Shown here piece by piece: positions 38,705 through 49,345 of a stretch of 64,000 nt of DNA. Position numbers and translations under genes: made by a program. The notes under the pieces are model-generated. The model saw nothing but the letters and a program-made list of their open reading frames with translations. It searched no databases and had not been told where the DNA came from. The first letter of the stretch is position 1, and each line of letters opens with the position of its first letter. The DNA is taken from assembly GCA_014529385.2 (NCBI GenBank), contig CM043962.1, forward strand, positions 51,218,905 to 51,282,904, written 5' to 3'. The DNA is from Adiantum capillus-veneris. Its lineage: Eukaryota > Streptophyta > Polypodiopsida > Polypodiales > Pteridaceae.

Positions 38705-39066
38705 GTTGCCAACATCCACTTGCATACTAGGTTTATGTTGCCTTCCATAGATCCAGTAGGTATGACCAAAAAGCTTTGGCTTACACTCCCATTTTCATAG
38801 GCGTCAAGTGCTTGAAGAACTCCAAAAACAGTGGTTTTCTTCTTATTTATTCCCTTGACTTGCATGGTACTCAGAGATAGGGGTTTTTTTCCTAACTGGA
38901 ACCATACTCCATATGACAATAAATTATGTTGAGCTCCCTTATCTAATAAGGCAATATATAACACTTTCCCATTAGGGCTTTTTAGCTCAATCTGGTATTG
39001 TAGAGGTGGCTCGGATTCTAATGAATCGTCAACGGTTTCCTCAAAAAATGCTTGCATGATCCCCAA
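38705..39066 (-). pseudogene. Retropepsin-like domain downstream of integrase (old gypsy element)
   Basis: A minus-strand frame directly after the integrase C-terminus reads PPLQYQIELKSPNGKVLYIA, LLDKGAQHNLLSYGVWFQLG and NINLVCKWMLATK. LLDKGAQHNLLS parallels the D-S/T-G-A-x-x-N-x-I/L active-site segment of retropepsins, with K at the second position. The late segment parallels xILLGxxWL. At 38705 the frame hits the nested LTR element and continues at 34023 with CTIDWETGSV, consistent with the end of the same fold. Retropepsin normally precedes RT in Ty3/gypsy, so its place here is unusual. A fusion of two elements is the alternative. Confidence 0.6.
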
Positions 39067-40143
39067 ATTAGCCTCTTGTTAGCGTCTAAGACGGTGTTGT
39101 CATTCTCAAGCCTCAGCTTGGGCTTGTATCTTTTTAACCTCTGCTTGTTTCTTGGCTTCCTTCTTTTGATGGATCGCTTGCAATTCTTTTGGCTTAGAGG
39201 ATCATAGTACCTTTTGAAATTACTTCCATTAAGGAATCCCCTGGTTTCAACTCTATCTAGAGTCTTCACACAAATGGTACCTTGTGGGGTAATTTCACAC
39301 ACTTGATACAGTCCCTTACCAGCATATTTCAATTTCTTGTTTTGTAACGTACACCATACATAAGAACTTTGTCTCCCACTTTTATTTCGTTGTCTTTTAA
39401 ATGGCGGTCAAAGCATTTTTTCCTTCTATCTTTCTCCACTAGGACATTGTACACAGCCAATCGCCTTTATGTCTCTAGATGCTCAAGAATATATAATTGC
39501 TTGACCAAAGGATTACCGTCCTAGCCTTCTTGACTAGCCACACAAAGACTAGGGATTGCAGATTCTCAGGGCATCACTGCTTCTAGGTCATATACCATTC
39601 TCAATGGTTTATAATTGATGGCTACTTTATACGCAGTTCAATAGACCCATAAAGCTGACGTAAGCTTTAGATCCCAGTCAGTGCGATGTACCTCAATAGT
39701 CCTGATCAAAACAAAGATGAGAGTTTTGTTTGTACTCTTGGCTTGGCCATTTGCTTGGGGGTAATAAGGTGTAGACTTGTGGTGGGATATCATGAAGTTC
39801 ATTGTGAGCTCTTTGATCACGTCATTTATAAAATGAGTGCCTTTGTCACTTACAAGCTCAAAGGGGCACCCAAAGCGTAATTATCAAAGAGGAACTTAGT
39901 TGTTGTCTTTGTGTCAGCCTTGCCTGTAGCCCTAGCTTCAGCCCATTTGGTAACATAATATGTGGCCACTATAATGTATTGTGATTGTGTCTCACGTATA
40001 GCCGAAATAATTGGACCTACAAAATCTAGACCCCACATTTCAAATGTTTGAGTTACTTTGATGGGATGCAAGGGCATCTCGTCCTTCCATTGTGGTTTCT
40101 TGTACCATTGGCATTCATCATAGTCTTTTGCAAAAAGTGACAC
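39018..40143 (-). pseudogene. Integrase of the old gypsy element
   Basis: 40143-39850 reads WGLDFVGPIISAIRE and YYVTKWAEARATG, with the first catalytic Asp in LDFVGP. The next frame gives SDKGTHFIND (second Asp), and 39820-39638 gives TPYYPQANGQAKSTNK, where the catalytic Glu of NGQxES is Lys. The C-terminal part (39332-39018) includes GLYQVCEITPQGTI and RGFLNGSNFKRYYDPL, typical of the non-chromovirus tail. Frame changes separate the blocks. Confidence 0.8.
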
Positions 40144-40330
40144 ATTCTTTAAAAAAAGTGGGCCACCAATAGCTTGATTGCAACACCTTCCTAGCAGTCA
40201 ATTCTCTTCAAAAATGACCGCCAGCTATGCCCATATGTGCTTCTTGCAACATGTACAAGTATTCATCTTCACTGGCACAACGTCTAAGTATGTCATCCTT
40301 CCCTCTCTTGTAGGGAGTTCTAGCCATTTT

Positions 40331-41926
40331 TCAATATGGTTCACACTCTTTGATTAGCTTCTGAGCTAAATCTTTACGAAGCTCCTTCAATGGAAAACCA
40401 TTATCTAAAAAGTTAACAATTCTCTCGCTCCATTCAGGCATTGATTCGACCATGAATAGGGAAGTTCCGGGTAAATCATCATCAATTCCTTTAGGGGCTT
40501 CCCCATTGGGTATGCGAGACAAATAATCAGCAATGACATGTTTTTTGCCAGGTCTCACAACACCAATGAAGTCAAAGTCAAGAAGATTTAATAACCAAGG
40601 TGTAATTCTTCTTGTGGAGCAGGGTTTATTTACCAAGTATAGTAGCGCTTGGTGATCTACATTAAAAAAAAAACTTGGTGGCAAGAAGATAATATCAAAA
40701 TTTCTTCACTACATAAACCATAACCAACCCCTCTTGCTTTGTAGTGGTGTAGTTCATCTCGGCATCGTTTAATTGGCCACTAGCAAAGCGAATGGGGTAG
40801 TCTAGGTTATGCTCTCCGGGTTGAGTTAAAACACAACCAATAGCAAAGTTTAACGCATCGATATGCACATGAAAAAATATATCACAATTTGGCATTAGTA
40901 GGATAGGGACACTCGCTCGAGACTTCCTTAATAACTCATAGGCCTGGTCACATTCTTCGGTCCAAATAAACTCAATAAGAAGCTTGTACAAGGGACGAGC
41001 TATATCAGCAAAGAATAATATAAACCGTCGATAATAACCAACATGGCCCATGAATCTTTGCACTCCTTTACAGTTCATTGGTGGGGGAATTGACTGTAAG
41101 TTTTCTCTCATCTATAAAGATCCCATTTTTGGACACTACATACCCTAAAATCACTCCATATTTTACCCAAAATTGGCATTTGAAGGGGTTCAATGAGATG
41201 CGATATAGTTTGCATTTTTTAAATATCTTTCTTAAACAGGTCAGATGCTCCTCCCAAGAGGAATGAACACACAAGTCATCTAAGAAGGCCTCAAGAAACT
41301 CCCTTAGATACTCCTTGAAGGCAATGTTAATTAATCTTTGGAATGTAGCAGGGGCATTGGTCAAGCCAAAAGCCATCACTTGAAATGCAAATACACCAAA
41401 TTTAGTTATGAAGGCAGTTTTAGCTTGGTCCTCTAGTGCAATCGTGATTTGGTTGCAGCCCGAGTACCCATCTAGGAAACTATAAGCCGCCTTACCTACT
41501 ACTCGTTCAAGCACATGTTATGAATATGGCAATGGATAATGATCTCTCCTAGTGGCTGCATCAACCCTTTTAATGTCCACGCACACTCGGAGCTTCCCTT
41601 TTTTTTTTGGCACGATGACTATTCGGGACACCCATTCAGAGTGCTCAATAAGGTATACAGATCCGCATTTGATAAGCTTGTCAAGCTCGTACCATAGAAG
41701 GTGGAACACCTTTCATATCATGGTATGTCCAAGCAAATACATCCTTGAATCCCTTAAGCATTGCTTTAAGGTCTTCCTCTTCCTTCTCTGTGAGGTGTTG
41801 GGCAATAAAGACTGGTTGAGACTCCTCACTTGGTTTTGCTAATTCGATCTCCTTCACCATTGTTGGGCCATGGTATACTTCCTTACTTTTTGGTGTAGAC
41901 ATCCTTCGGGCTTTGGTGTAGAGCAC
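40331..41926 (-). pseudogene. Reverse transcriptase and RNase H of the old gypsy element
   Basis: Minus-strand frames: 41926-41681 (FKDVFAWTYHDMKGV), 41709-41518 (WVSRIVIVPKKKGKLRVCVD), 41514-41068 ([46 protein letters not shown] with xLDD active site). 41111-40695 is the RT thumb and RNase H (GHVGYYRRFILFFADIARPL, HIDALNFAIGCVL, YTTTKQEGL), and 40684-40331 is the connection (DHQALLYLVNKP, RITPWLLNLLDFDF, IADYLSR). One or two frame changes and stops break it. Confidence 0.85.
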
Positions 41927-42483
41927 CTTACACTCTTCCGTGATATAAGATTTGAAATGTTTAGGTGCAGAGTGTAAGTCTATAGGCTCTTGTTTTCTAA
42001 GTTATTGGCCTTAGCTTTCGCTTCTTTTTGTTGTTGGGCTAACTCCCAGTTTTGTTGTATCCTCATTGTACGAATCAACTTGGGCTTCTCTGCAATCTCT
42101 ATTTGTGCAATGTTAAGGGGCTGTGGAGTGGACTGCACCAGATGACACTTTGGAGGTATTGACCCCAATTGTCTACTAGCTTTTGATGAGCATCCAAAGC
42201 TCCCACATAACAAAGCCATTCTGCAATGGATTTCTTTTCATTCATCCAAGCACGAGCATTTGCTCGATATTTCCGCCTCTTATAGCTCCTCTTTTTCTTG
42301 CCTAGGACCCACTTTTTATTTACATCTAGATTTGACTCACTAGATTGGTCCTCACTGGTATTCTCTTCACTCTCAAATGAGAAAACATAGGTTGATGTAC
42401 TTGGTCTTGAATGTTTTGACTCTAAAATTGCTTTACCTCTCAATTTGTGAGGCTCAAAATTAGTTTCACTTTGGGATTCAGTC

Positions 42484-42682
42484 TTTGAGTTGCATTGGTC
42501 AGAGTCTTCGACATGCTGAACTTGAGCGGTGCGGGCTCTTGCAAAGTTACCCAACCATCGGTAATTCTCTAAACGATATGTATGCCCAAAGTGGTTGGAT
42601 TTTTAGTGCACAAAAAGTATTTAGAAAGCTTCAAGGCCAAGATGTCATCACCTGGAATGCTCTTCGGGGCATTGTGGTTTGA
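42484..42682 (+). pseudogene. Pentatricopeptide-repeat (PPR) protein gene fragment
   Basis: The plus frame reads CIGQSLRHAELERCGLLQ, then YPTIGNSLNDMYAQSG and SAQKVFRKLQGQDVITWNAL. This parallels the land-plant PLS-type PPR pattern (VGNALVDMYAKCG ... AxKVFDxMPxRDVVSWNAL), where each 35-residue unit helps recognise RNA bases, usually in organelles. Only about one and a half repeats survive before a stop. It abuts the N-terminal end of the old gypsy element, so it is either the insertion site or a captured piece of host sequence. Confidence 0.7.
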
Positions 42683-42732
42683 GAAGGGAATTAAATGGTC
42701 TCCATGAGCAATAATACCAAGAAAATTTATAA

Positions 42733-42744
42733 TGTGTGTGTGTG

Positions 42745-42831
<87 letters not shown>
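42733..42831. repeat. Compound GT-GA microsatellite
   Basis: A GT array (42733-42781, with one CGT unit) joins directly to a GA array (42780-42831), the same compound design as at 20552-20745. Confidence 0.97.
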
Positions 42832-42833
<2 letters not shown>

Positions 42834-43132
42834 GTCTGGTGGAAGAGTGAGGCACAGGTGCGTGCCTCCTCCGTGGCGCTCCCTGAGTGGAGAAGGAAAA
42901 AGAGGATTTTCCCCGGAATCGCCATCAGTTGGGCAAGCCCCACCGCCCCACATTGCCGGTCTTTTTAGTGACAAATTCAAACTGAGGGTGTTGAGACAAA
43001 TCGACAGCACGGAAGCCACACCTATTACAATTAAAACATATGCCGTCGTCTAGTGTGAACTAATGAACGTAGGCAATCTAGAAAGGTATTCTTTTCTGTC
43101 GTAAACCCAACCTTAGCACATGTCTCCGGTAG

Positions 43133-43604
43133 TGTAGACGGCTGGCGCATCACCATGTGGGAACGTGTTCTTAGAAGATGGGCAGTAAATCACTTAGTAA
43201 TTACTAAAGTAATTACTACGATGAACCCGAAGCATATAAATAGGGCCCATTACTTTGATATCGGGTTGGCAATTGTTATCACTTGTATTAGCGCTTTGAG
43301 CTATAATTGCACTCGAACATCAGTGGCAGTATCATCGGCTACACTTTCTCTCTCTCTGTAATCATATTCACTGTAATCTCAATCATGATATATACATATT
43401 CCAGTGATACTGACTTCTCAACAGTCTTCTGAATCTGAATCTGAACTTTATTCCAGTCTTTAAGTCTGATTCTCATTTCAGTATTCATATTTCAGTCTAG
43501 TCACTGATTTCATTCTAGTCTGCTGTCTAAACTCTTCCTACTCTAAGTAGCTGAAATCCTTCAACACTAGAATCAGTTGTCTCAAGAGATCAGCTCCAAT
43601 TCCA
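43133..43604 (+). repeat. 5' LTR of the 11-kb gypsy element
   Basis: A 472-base LTR. TATAAATAG at 43235-43243 is a good TATA box, so transcription should start a few tens of bases downstream. Two tandem copies of the palindrome AGTAATTACT (43196-43205, 43208-43217) sit just upstream of it. The sequence after the LTR (TGGCGATCACGG from 43608) is the likely primer site, but I could not name the tRNA. Confidence 0.93.
43196..43217. promoter_or_regulatory. Tandem palindromes upstream of the LTR TATA box
   Basis: AGTAATTACT occurs twice, separated by AA, ending 17 bases before TATAAATAG. The same arrangement is kept in the 3' LTR (53757-53778). Self-complementary tandem sites suggest a dimeric transcription factor; the factor is unknown. 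Confidence 0.5.
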
Positions 43605-43677
43605 TTTTGGCGATCACGGTGGCTAGAGCTGAAGCTCGTTGACTGAAAGACTCTTCTCCCAATTGAAGTTTTCAGCA

Positions 43678-45876
43678 ATGGCACCAAAATCCACTCGTGG
43701 CCGAAAATCTACCAATCGTGTGGACCCCATTCCTGAGGAGTCAGAAAGAGAGTCCGATCCCAAGAAAGAGAAAATGACTGACATTGAGGCTCAAGAGGAG
43801 CATAGTCAGGCTGATGAGGCGCAGGACTCACAGCATTCCAGTCATTCTCGACGCAGACGGGCAGAACGGGAAGCACGAAAGGCAAAGAGTTCCAAGAGTT
43901 CTCAGTCTCGCCAGAACGATGAGCATATCAAAGGCAGAAAGGGAAGTCACCGCACTTCTAGCAGACAGAACAGAGAGGATATTGATACTGAGACAGAAAC
44001 AGAGATTGATTGGGATGCTGACACTGACAACTACAAGAAGGCTCCCAAGCGTCAGTCTGAAGCCAAGAAGCGAACTGGTGGAATTGGCAATAATCGACAT
44101 GATTACTCCGCTTCCCTGAAGATTTCATTTCCCATGTTCAAAGGAGGGAAAAAGGATGATCTTGATGTTCACATACAAGCTTTTGAGCAGTATGCTGAAC
44201 TAAAAAACATTGATGAAGATGATTGGGGGGAATACTTTCCACAAACCTTGAAGGAAGCAGCAAGGAAATGGTATTACCATTACCCTGCATGCCAACTAAG
44301 ATCATATAATAAATTACTTAAGGCCTTCAGGTTGGAATATTCCGACAATCGAGGAGATGAGGATATTCTCTGTGAATTGGATCAGATCAAACAGCGGAAT
44401 TTTTCAGTCCGCAGCTATGTAGAAAAGATCAAAGAACTGACCAGACAACTGCAAGAACCACCGTTTGAGAAGAGATTAAGGGCATGGTTTCTGAATGGGT
44501 TCAGAAGCAAGAAGCTGAGAGAACAAGAAGTACCAGTCCCTACAAAGAAATTTAATGACCTGGTCCAGCGAGCATTAAAACTGGAACAACAGGCTAAGAA
44601 AGAAAAAAGCCACAAGAAGCGAAGGACCAGTAGCAGTAGTTCGCCTACTGAAGCTTCTGATTCCAGTGCAACGTCCAGCAGTTCCTAGAGCAGTTCCAAT
44701 GAACGAACAAAGGACAAATCAAAGAAAGGATCATGGACCAAGAAAATTGAAGAAATGGCTAGGCAGATTGCGGAGATTAGCCACACAAGACAGCCGGTCC
44801 GGAAGATGGAGACTTGGTGTTCAAGATGTAAATCCAAGGACCATATCTCCACGGAATGCCCACAATGTACCTACTGCAAGGCCTTCAGTCACCTATGGAA
44901 TAATTGTGGCATCCAAATTCACCATTTTAAGAAAGGAAAGGATCTATCAGTGGTTGCCTACACTGAACCAGTGAAGACAGAGCCAATCAAAGTAGCCCAA
45001 GAAGAAGGACCAGGTATCAGTGGTACTGGTCAAGGATGAGGCAGATACCAACCAGGAATGGGCAGAGGAAGAGGAAGAGGCAACTTCCAAACCAGAAGCA
45101 TGAATCGCTATACCTGTGGGAAGTATGGTCATTTTGCAGCCCAATGTCCAGATGCACCGGTAAAAACTGCTACTAAGGCACCAGAGCCAGTCCCAGTCAG
45201 AGTAGTTACCAGGAGCAAAGGAGTGATCATTGGAGAGATTCCAGACATTTCAAAAGTACTAGCCAACTCCAACAGCAGCAAGTGGGCCCAACAAAGGGAA
45301 GTTTGGAAGGCCAAGGGTAAGGAAAAGGTGGTAGATGAATGGCAAGAGCAGCGGGAACTAGCAACTAAAATCACAGAAGATTTAGCTAAGAAGCTGCCAG
45401 AGCAGCCAGAACGTTCTGAGGCTAGAGTCATTCAGAAGATACGAGCCCAATCGACTGATAAAGATCAGTCAGTACCAGCCATGACAGAGACCATGTTAGC
45501 TGTGGTACATGGACTAGTTGGTGAAATGGAAGAGGAAGGAAACAGTAGAAGTTCTGCTAAAGAAGAATGGCAGTATGAGAACACTAGCTCTTCAAGCTCT
45601 GACAATCAGTCGGACCAGGAGCAAGAGGAAATTCAGGTGAAAATTTGTGATAGAATCCAGAAGCTGACTGTGGAGCTGGAGGATATAAGAAAGACCTTAC
45701 CTGAGGTGGCCAACTTTATCAGGCAGCGTAGGAAGACTGAGGCAGACGCCAGAACAGCAGACCTGACGGCTGTCCGAGATGATGAAGTTCCACTTATTCA
45801 GGTAATTACAAGGTCAGGAAGCAGTGGGAACCTCTCTCAAGTGTCATACTGGATGGAGGAGCAGGATTCAATATAA
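43678..45876 (+). pseudogene. gag (capsid domain and zinc knuckles), two in-frame stops
   Basis: I chose the ATG at 43678 (MAPKSTRGRK; context GCAATGG) as start. The basic, low-complexity N-terminus is followed by the capsid-like retrotransposon gag domain (about 44110-44590: LKISFPMFKGGKKDDLDVHI, EAARKWYYHYP, SYVEKIKELTRQL). Two Cys-rich knuckles follow: CSRCKSKDHISTEC with CTYCKAFSHLWNNC (44815-44910), and after an RGRGRG stretch YTCGKYGHFAAQC (about 45109-45150). Stops TAG at 44686 and TGA at 45037 interrupt an otherwise continuous frame 1. The gag frame ends at TAA 45874-45876. The product would form the particle core and bind RNA. Confidence 0.88.
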
Positions 45877-46481
45877 TGGGAGCCCATCTTCAGCAAAGAA
45901 TGGGTATCATCAACATGAAACCAACACCATTCAAAGTAAGAATGGCAGATCATCGAGTCGTACAAGCAACGGGCATGATTGAAAACATGCAGATAAGAGT
46001 GGGGAGGGAAAAATTCAAAACTAGATTCCTAGTTTTGGATGTGCAAGGTGCATATGGAATGTTATTAGGCTGCCCATGGTTAAGAACAGCACATGCTGTT
46101 CATGACTACGCAAACCAGACTTTAACCATAGAAGGGGCCAGTGGCAGAATAAAAATCCAGACCAACAACACCAAGAGCTGGAAAAAGGAACTGAGGCCGA
46201 AGGAGTTGTGTCAAAAATACCGAGCTAAGAAAATTGAGCGAATGTTGGCAGCAATGAACATCTTTCCTTTGGCAGAAATTGATTTGAATGCAGTCCTACT
46301 AAACAAAGAGCAAGATGACAAGCAGAAGAAACAATTCCTTGACCAATTCACTGAAGTCAATACAGGGGAAAGAACCGTTCAGCTAACTGGAAGAATGGAG
46401 GAACCAGCTGATACTGATATAATGGAAGAATCAGCATGTCCAGAAGAATATCCACCTGAACAAATAATGATTCAGAAATGA
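45843..46481 (+). CDS. Aspartic protease of the 11-kb gypsy element
   Basis: Frame 3, entered from gag by a -1 shift near 45840. VILDGGAGFNIMGAHLQQRM carries the active site as D-G-G-A instead of D-S/T-G-A. The second segment is GMLLGCPWLRTAHAVHDYAN. The listed beginning is the first codon of the recognisable fold, not a start codon; the ATG at 45876 falls inside the active-site segment. The frame ends with TGA 46479-46481, which overlaps the pol ATG as ATGA. The enzyme would process Gag-Pol. Whether the frame change is programmed or a mutation cannot be decided from one copy. Confidence 0.8.
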   Translation, partial: VILDGGAGFNIMGAHLQQRMGIINMKPTPFKVRMADHRVVQATGMIENMQIRVGREKFKTRFLVLDVQGAYGMLLGCPWLRTAHAVHDYANQTLTIEGASGRIKIQTNNTKSWKKELRPKELCQKYRAKKIERMLAAMNIFPLAEIDLNAVLLNKEQDDKQKKQFLDQFTEVNTGERTVQLTGRMEEPADTDIMEESACPEEYPPEQIMIQK

Positions 46482-48223
46482 ATGGACCTTCTTGGGACTA
46501 CGCTGAAGAGTCGACCAAACGTAAAGGAGGGGGACCCAACTGGTTGCTTCCACATGATCAGGAAGTAGAGGAATGGAACCTGGGATCAGAGGAAAATCCC
46601 AAAATGATCAAAGTCAACAAGCACCTGAAATCGGCAATGAAGGAAAAGGCACGGATAATGTTCCAGAACTATAGAGATGTATTTGCCTGGGAACATACAG
46701 ATTTGAAGGGAGTAGATCCTGAAGTCTGTCAGCACCGAATACCACTAAAACCGAACACTAGGCCAATCAGACTACAAAGATACCGGATGAACCCTAACTA
46801 TGCAAAGAAGGTCAAGGAGGAGATTGATAATCTTCTCAAGGCTGGGTTCATTACGGAAGTAGCAAGCAGTGACTGGTTATTTCCAATAGTTGTCGTTCCT
46901 AAGAAGAATGGGAAATTAAGGGTTTGTGTCGACTATAGGAAACTAAATGCCCAGACCATTAAGGATCCATTTTCCTTACCTTTTACTGATATGTTGCTTG
47001 ATGAGATCGAAGGATATGAGATGTATAGCTTTATGGATGGTTATAGCGGCTATAACCAGTTACAGATTGCTCCAGAAGATAGGGCCAAGACCACTTTCAT
47101 CACTGAGTGGGGAGAATTCATGTATCTGGTGATGCCTTTTGGCCTGTGCAATGCACCAGCTACTTTTCAGCGGTGTATGATGGAGATGTTTAATGAATTT
47201 ATTCATCGGTTCCTCGCCATTTTCATGGATGACTTCATTGTCCATTCAGCTAAGGAACAGCACCTTCTATTCCTAGAGATGGTTTTCAAACGCTGTCAGG
47301 AGAAAAGGATTTTCTTGAATCCATTTAAATCAGTATTTCTGGTTTGGAAGGGACAGCTACTGGGACATGTGGTTTCCCTCAATGGAATAGAAATAGCCAA
47401 TGACAAAATACAGTGTGTTCAGCAAGTTAAAGCACCCAGAACTGCTTCTGAGTTGAGTTCTTTTTTGGGGTATGTGAATTTTTATAGAAGATTTGTACAC
47501 AAATTTCCTTCTCAAGCAGTGCCACTATATGAGCTTACAAAGAAGACCAGTAAGTTCAATTGGACTGCTGAGTGTGAGGAGAGTTTCCAGAATTTGAAAA
47601 AAGCCATTACCAGTAAACCAGTCCTCAGGCAGCCGAACTAGGATATCATTTTTCATGTACACGTCGATGCTTTAGGATTGGCAATGGGGGCAATATTAGC
47701 TCAGCCAGATGGCAAAACAGACTATCCGGTCTATTTTGCTAGTCGGAGATTCAGTCAGGCTGAACAAGGCTATACGACTACTGAAAGAGAAGCCCTCAGA
47801 ATGGTTTTTAGCGCTACAAAGTTCAGGCATTACCTATTGGGGAAGTTATTCCATTTTTATGTGGATCATCAAGCTCTTCTGTTTCTTATTAACAAAGTCA
47901 TTATTCAAGGCAGGATGATAAGATGGATGATGTTCCTTATGGAATTTGAGTTCAGAATTTTCCATAAGCCTAGCCGAAACCACTGTGGAGCTGACTTTCT
48001 TTCCAGAAGTACAGAAGGATTTTCAGAATCACCTCTGAGAGATGAACCAGTGGATGCTGATTTATTTCAGCTAGAAGCAGAAGAATCAGTGGATCCTGAA
48101 TGGTATGATATTTATCAGTTCCTTTCCCAAGGTGCCTTTCCAGAAGATTGGAAACAGAATCAGAAGAAGGCTCTGATCATAAAAAGCCTGAAATTTACCA
48201 TCATTGGGGGAGTACTTTATTGA
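46478..48223 (+). pseudogene. Reverse transcriptase and RNase H part of pol
   Basis: RT: DVFAWEHTDLKGVDPEVCQH, then WLFPIVVVPKKNGKLRVCVD, FMDGYSGYNQLQIAPEDRAK, MPFGLCNAPATFQRCM and FMDDFIVHS, which has xMDD as the catalytic pair. After the TAG at 47639, RNase H follows: HVDALGLAMGAILAQPDGK (metal-binding Asp), YTTTEREALRMVFS (Glu) and FYVDHQALLFLINK, ending HCGADFLSR. The enzyme would copy the element RNA and remove the RNA strand. Apart from the nonsense codons the motifs are intact. Confidence 0.9.
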
Positions 48224-49345
48224 TTGGGTGTGGATGGTATACTTCAGACATGTTTTCCAATGGAGGGAAGAATGCAAGTTATCTCAGAGGCACATAATGG
48301 AGAGTCTGGTGGACACTTTTCCGACGAAGTAACCTACAAGAAGATTCTGCAAGCAGGTCTATGGTGGCAAACAATGATTGCTGATGTCAGAAGCTTTTGT
48401 AAAACTTGTGATATATGCCAGAGAATGGGCCGACCAACAGCTGCAGACATGACTCCCTTAATGCCTATACAACCATTGGTAGTATTCATGAAATGGGGAT
48501 TGGATTTTATGGGACCTTTTAAGAAGGTGACTCCCAGGAAGAACAAGTACATCGTGATGGCTACTTGTTATGTTACCAAGTGGGTTGAAGCTAAAGCTCT
48601 TCCTGACAACACAGCCAAGTCAACTGCACGGTTTCTGTTTGAGAATATTGTCTGTCGATATGGATGTCCAGTGGAAATTGTGACCGATCAAGGGACACAC
48701 TTTATCAATGATACTATGGAAATACTATTGGATATGCTTTCAGTCAAGAATCGGAAATCTACTCCTTACTATCCCAGATGCAATGGACAGGTTGAAAGTA
48801 GCAATAAGAAAATTAAGACTATTCTCACTAAGGTGGTGCAAAAGAAACCAGACCAGTGGGATTTGAAGATTCAAACTGCTCTATGGGCTTATAGAACAGC
48901 TTATAAGGTAACTACTGGAATGACACCATTCAGAATGGTGTATGGTACTGAAGCAGTGGTTCCTATGGAGTTTGTAATCCACAATCTGAGAATGGCTGTA
49001 AAGTATGGATTAGACTTCAACCATAATCTTAAGAAAAGACTGGATGAATTGATGCAGTTAGATGAACTCAGGCAAAGGGCTATATTGGAACAAGAAATTT
49101 TTCAACAAAGAAGGAAGCACTGGCATGATCGCCGAATTAAAGTCCGAGAATTCCAGAAAGGAGACTTAGTACTTCTATATCAGTCAAGACTGGGTCCAAA
49201 GAAGCCGAATTTGAAGATTGCCTGGGCAGGACCTTTTGAGGTTGATTGGGTCTTTTCCAATGGCACAATCAGATTAAAAGACTTATCTGGACTAATGTTG
49301 CCAGGAGTATATAATGGAGCAAAGATCAAACTTTATTACTCAGAG
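48224..49345 (+). CDS. Integrase part of pol, catalytic residues intact
   Basis: An HHCC zinc domain opens the protein (EAHNGESGGHFS, then CKTCDICQRMG). The D,D-35-E core follows: WGLDFMGPFKKV, IVTDQGTHFIND and YYPRCNGQVESSNKKIKTIL, with all three acidic residues present. The C-terminal part reads GDLVLLYQSRLGPKKPNLKI, AGPFEVDWVFSNGTIRLKDL and NGAKIKLYYSE, resembling the GSRLKxYY end of non-chromovirus integrases. It lies in one open stretch (48224-50056). No chromodomain follows; instead the frame runs on into the extension. Confidence 0.9.

Larger units (their letters stand above)
33409..42480 (-). mobile_element. Old Ty3/gypsy element (non-chromovirus type), interrupted by a nested LTR element
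   Basis: Coding relics on the minus strand run from 42.48 kb down to 38.705 kb and resume at 34.023-33.41 kb beyond the nested element. The order is a basic gag-like or linker segment (42.48-42.0), RT (41.93-41.07), RNase H (41.1-40.33) and integrase (40.14-39.02). An aspartic-protease-like domain comes after the integrase (39.07-38.70, continuing at 34.02), and then a tail with repeated W-[IV]-x-K motifs. No protease is visible in the usual place between gag and RT. Frames are broken many times. No LTR pair was found. RT and integrase resemble those of the 43-54 kb element more than those of the chromovirus-type relic. Confidence 0.7.

Noticed and set aside
43155-43361. Open frame inside the 5' LTR and its twin at 53551-53922
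   Set aside because: Duplicated because the LTR is duplicated; it crosses the TATA box region and resembles no protein.
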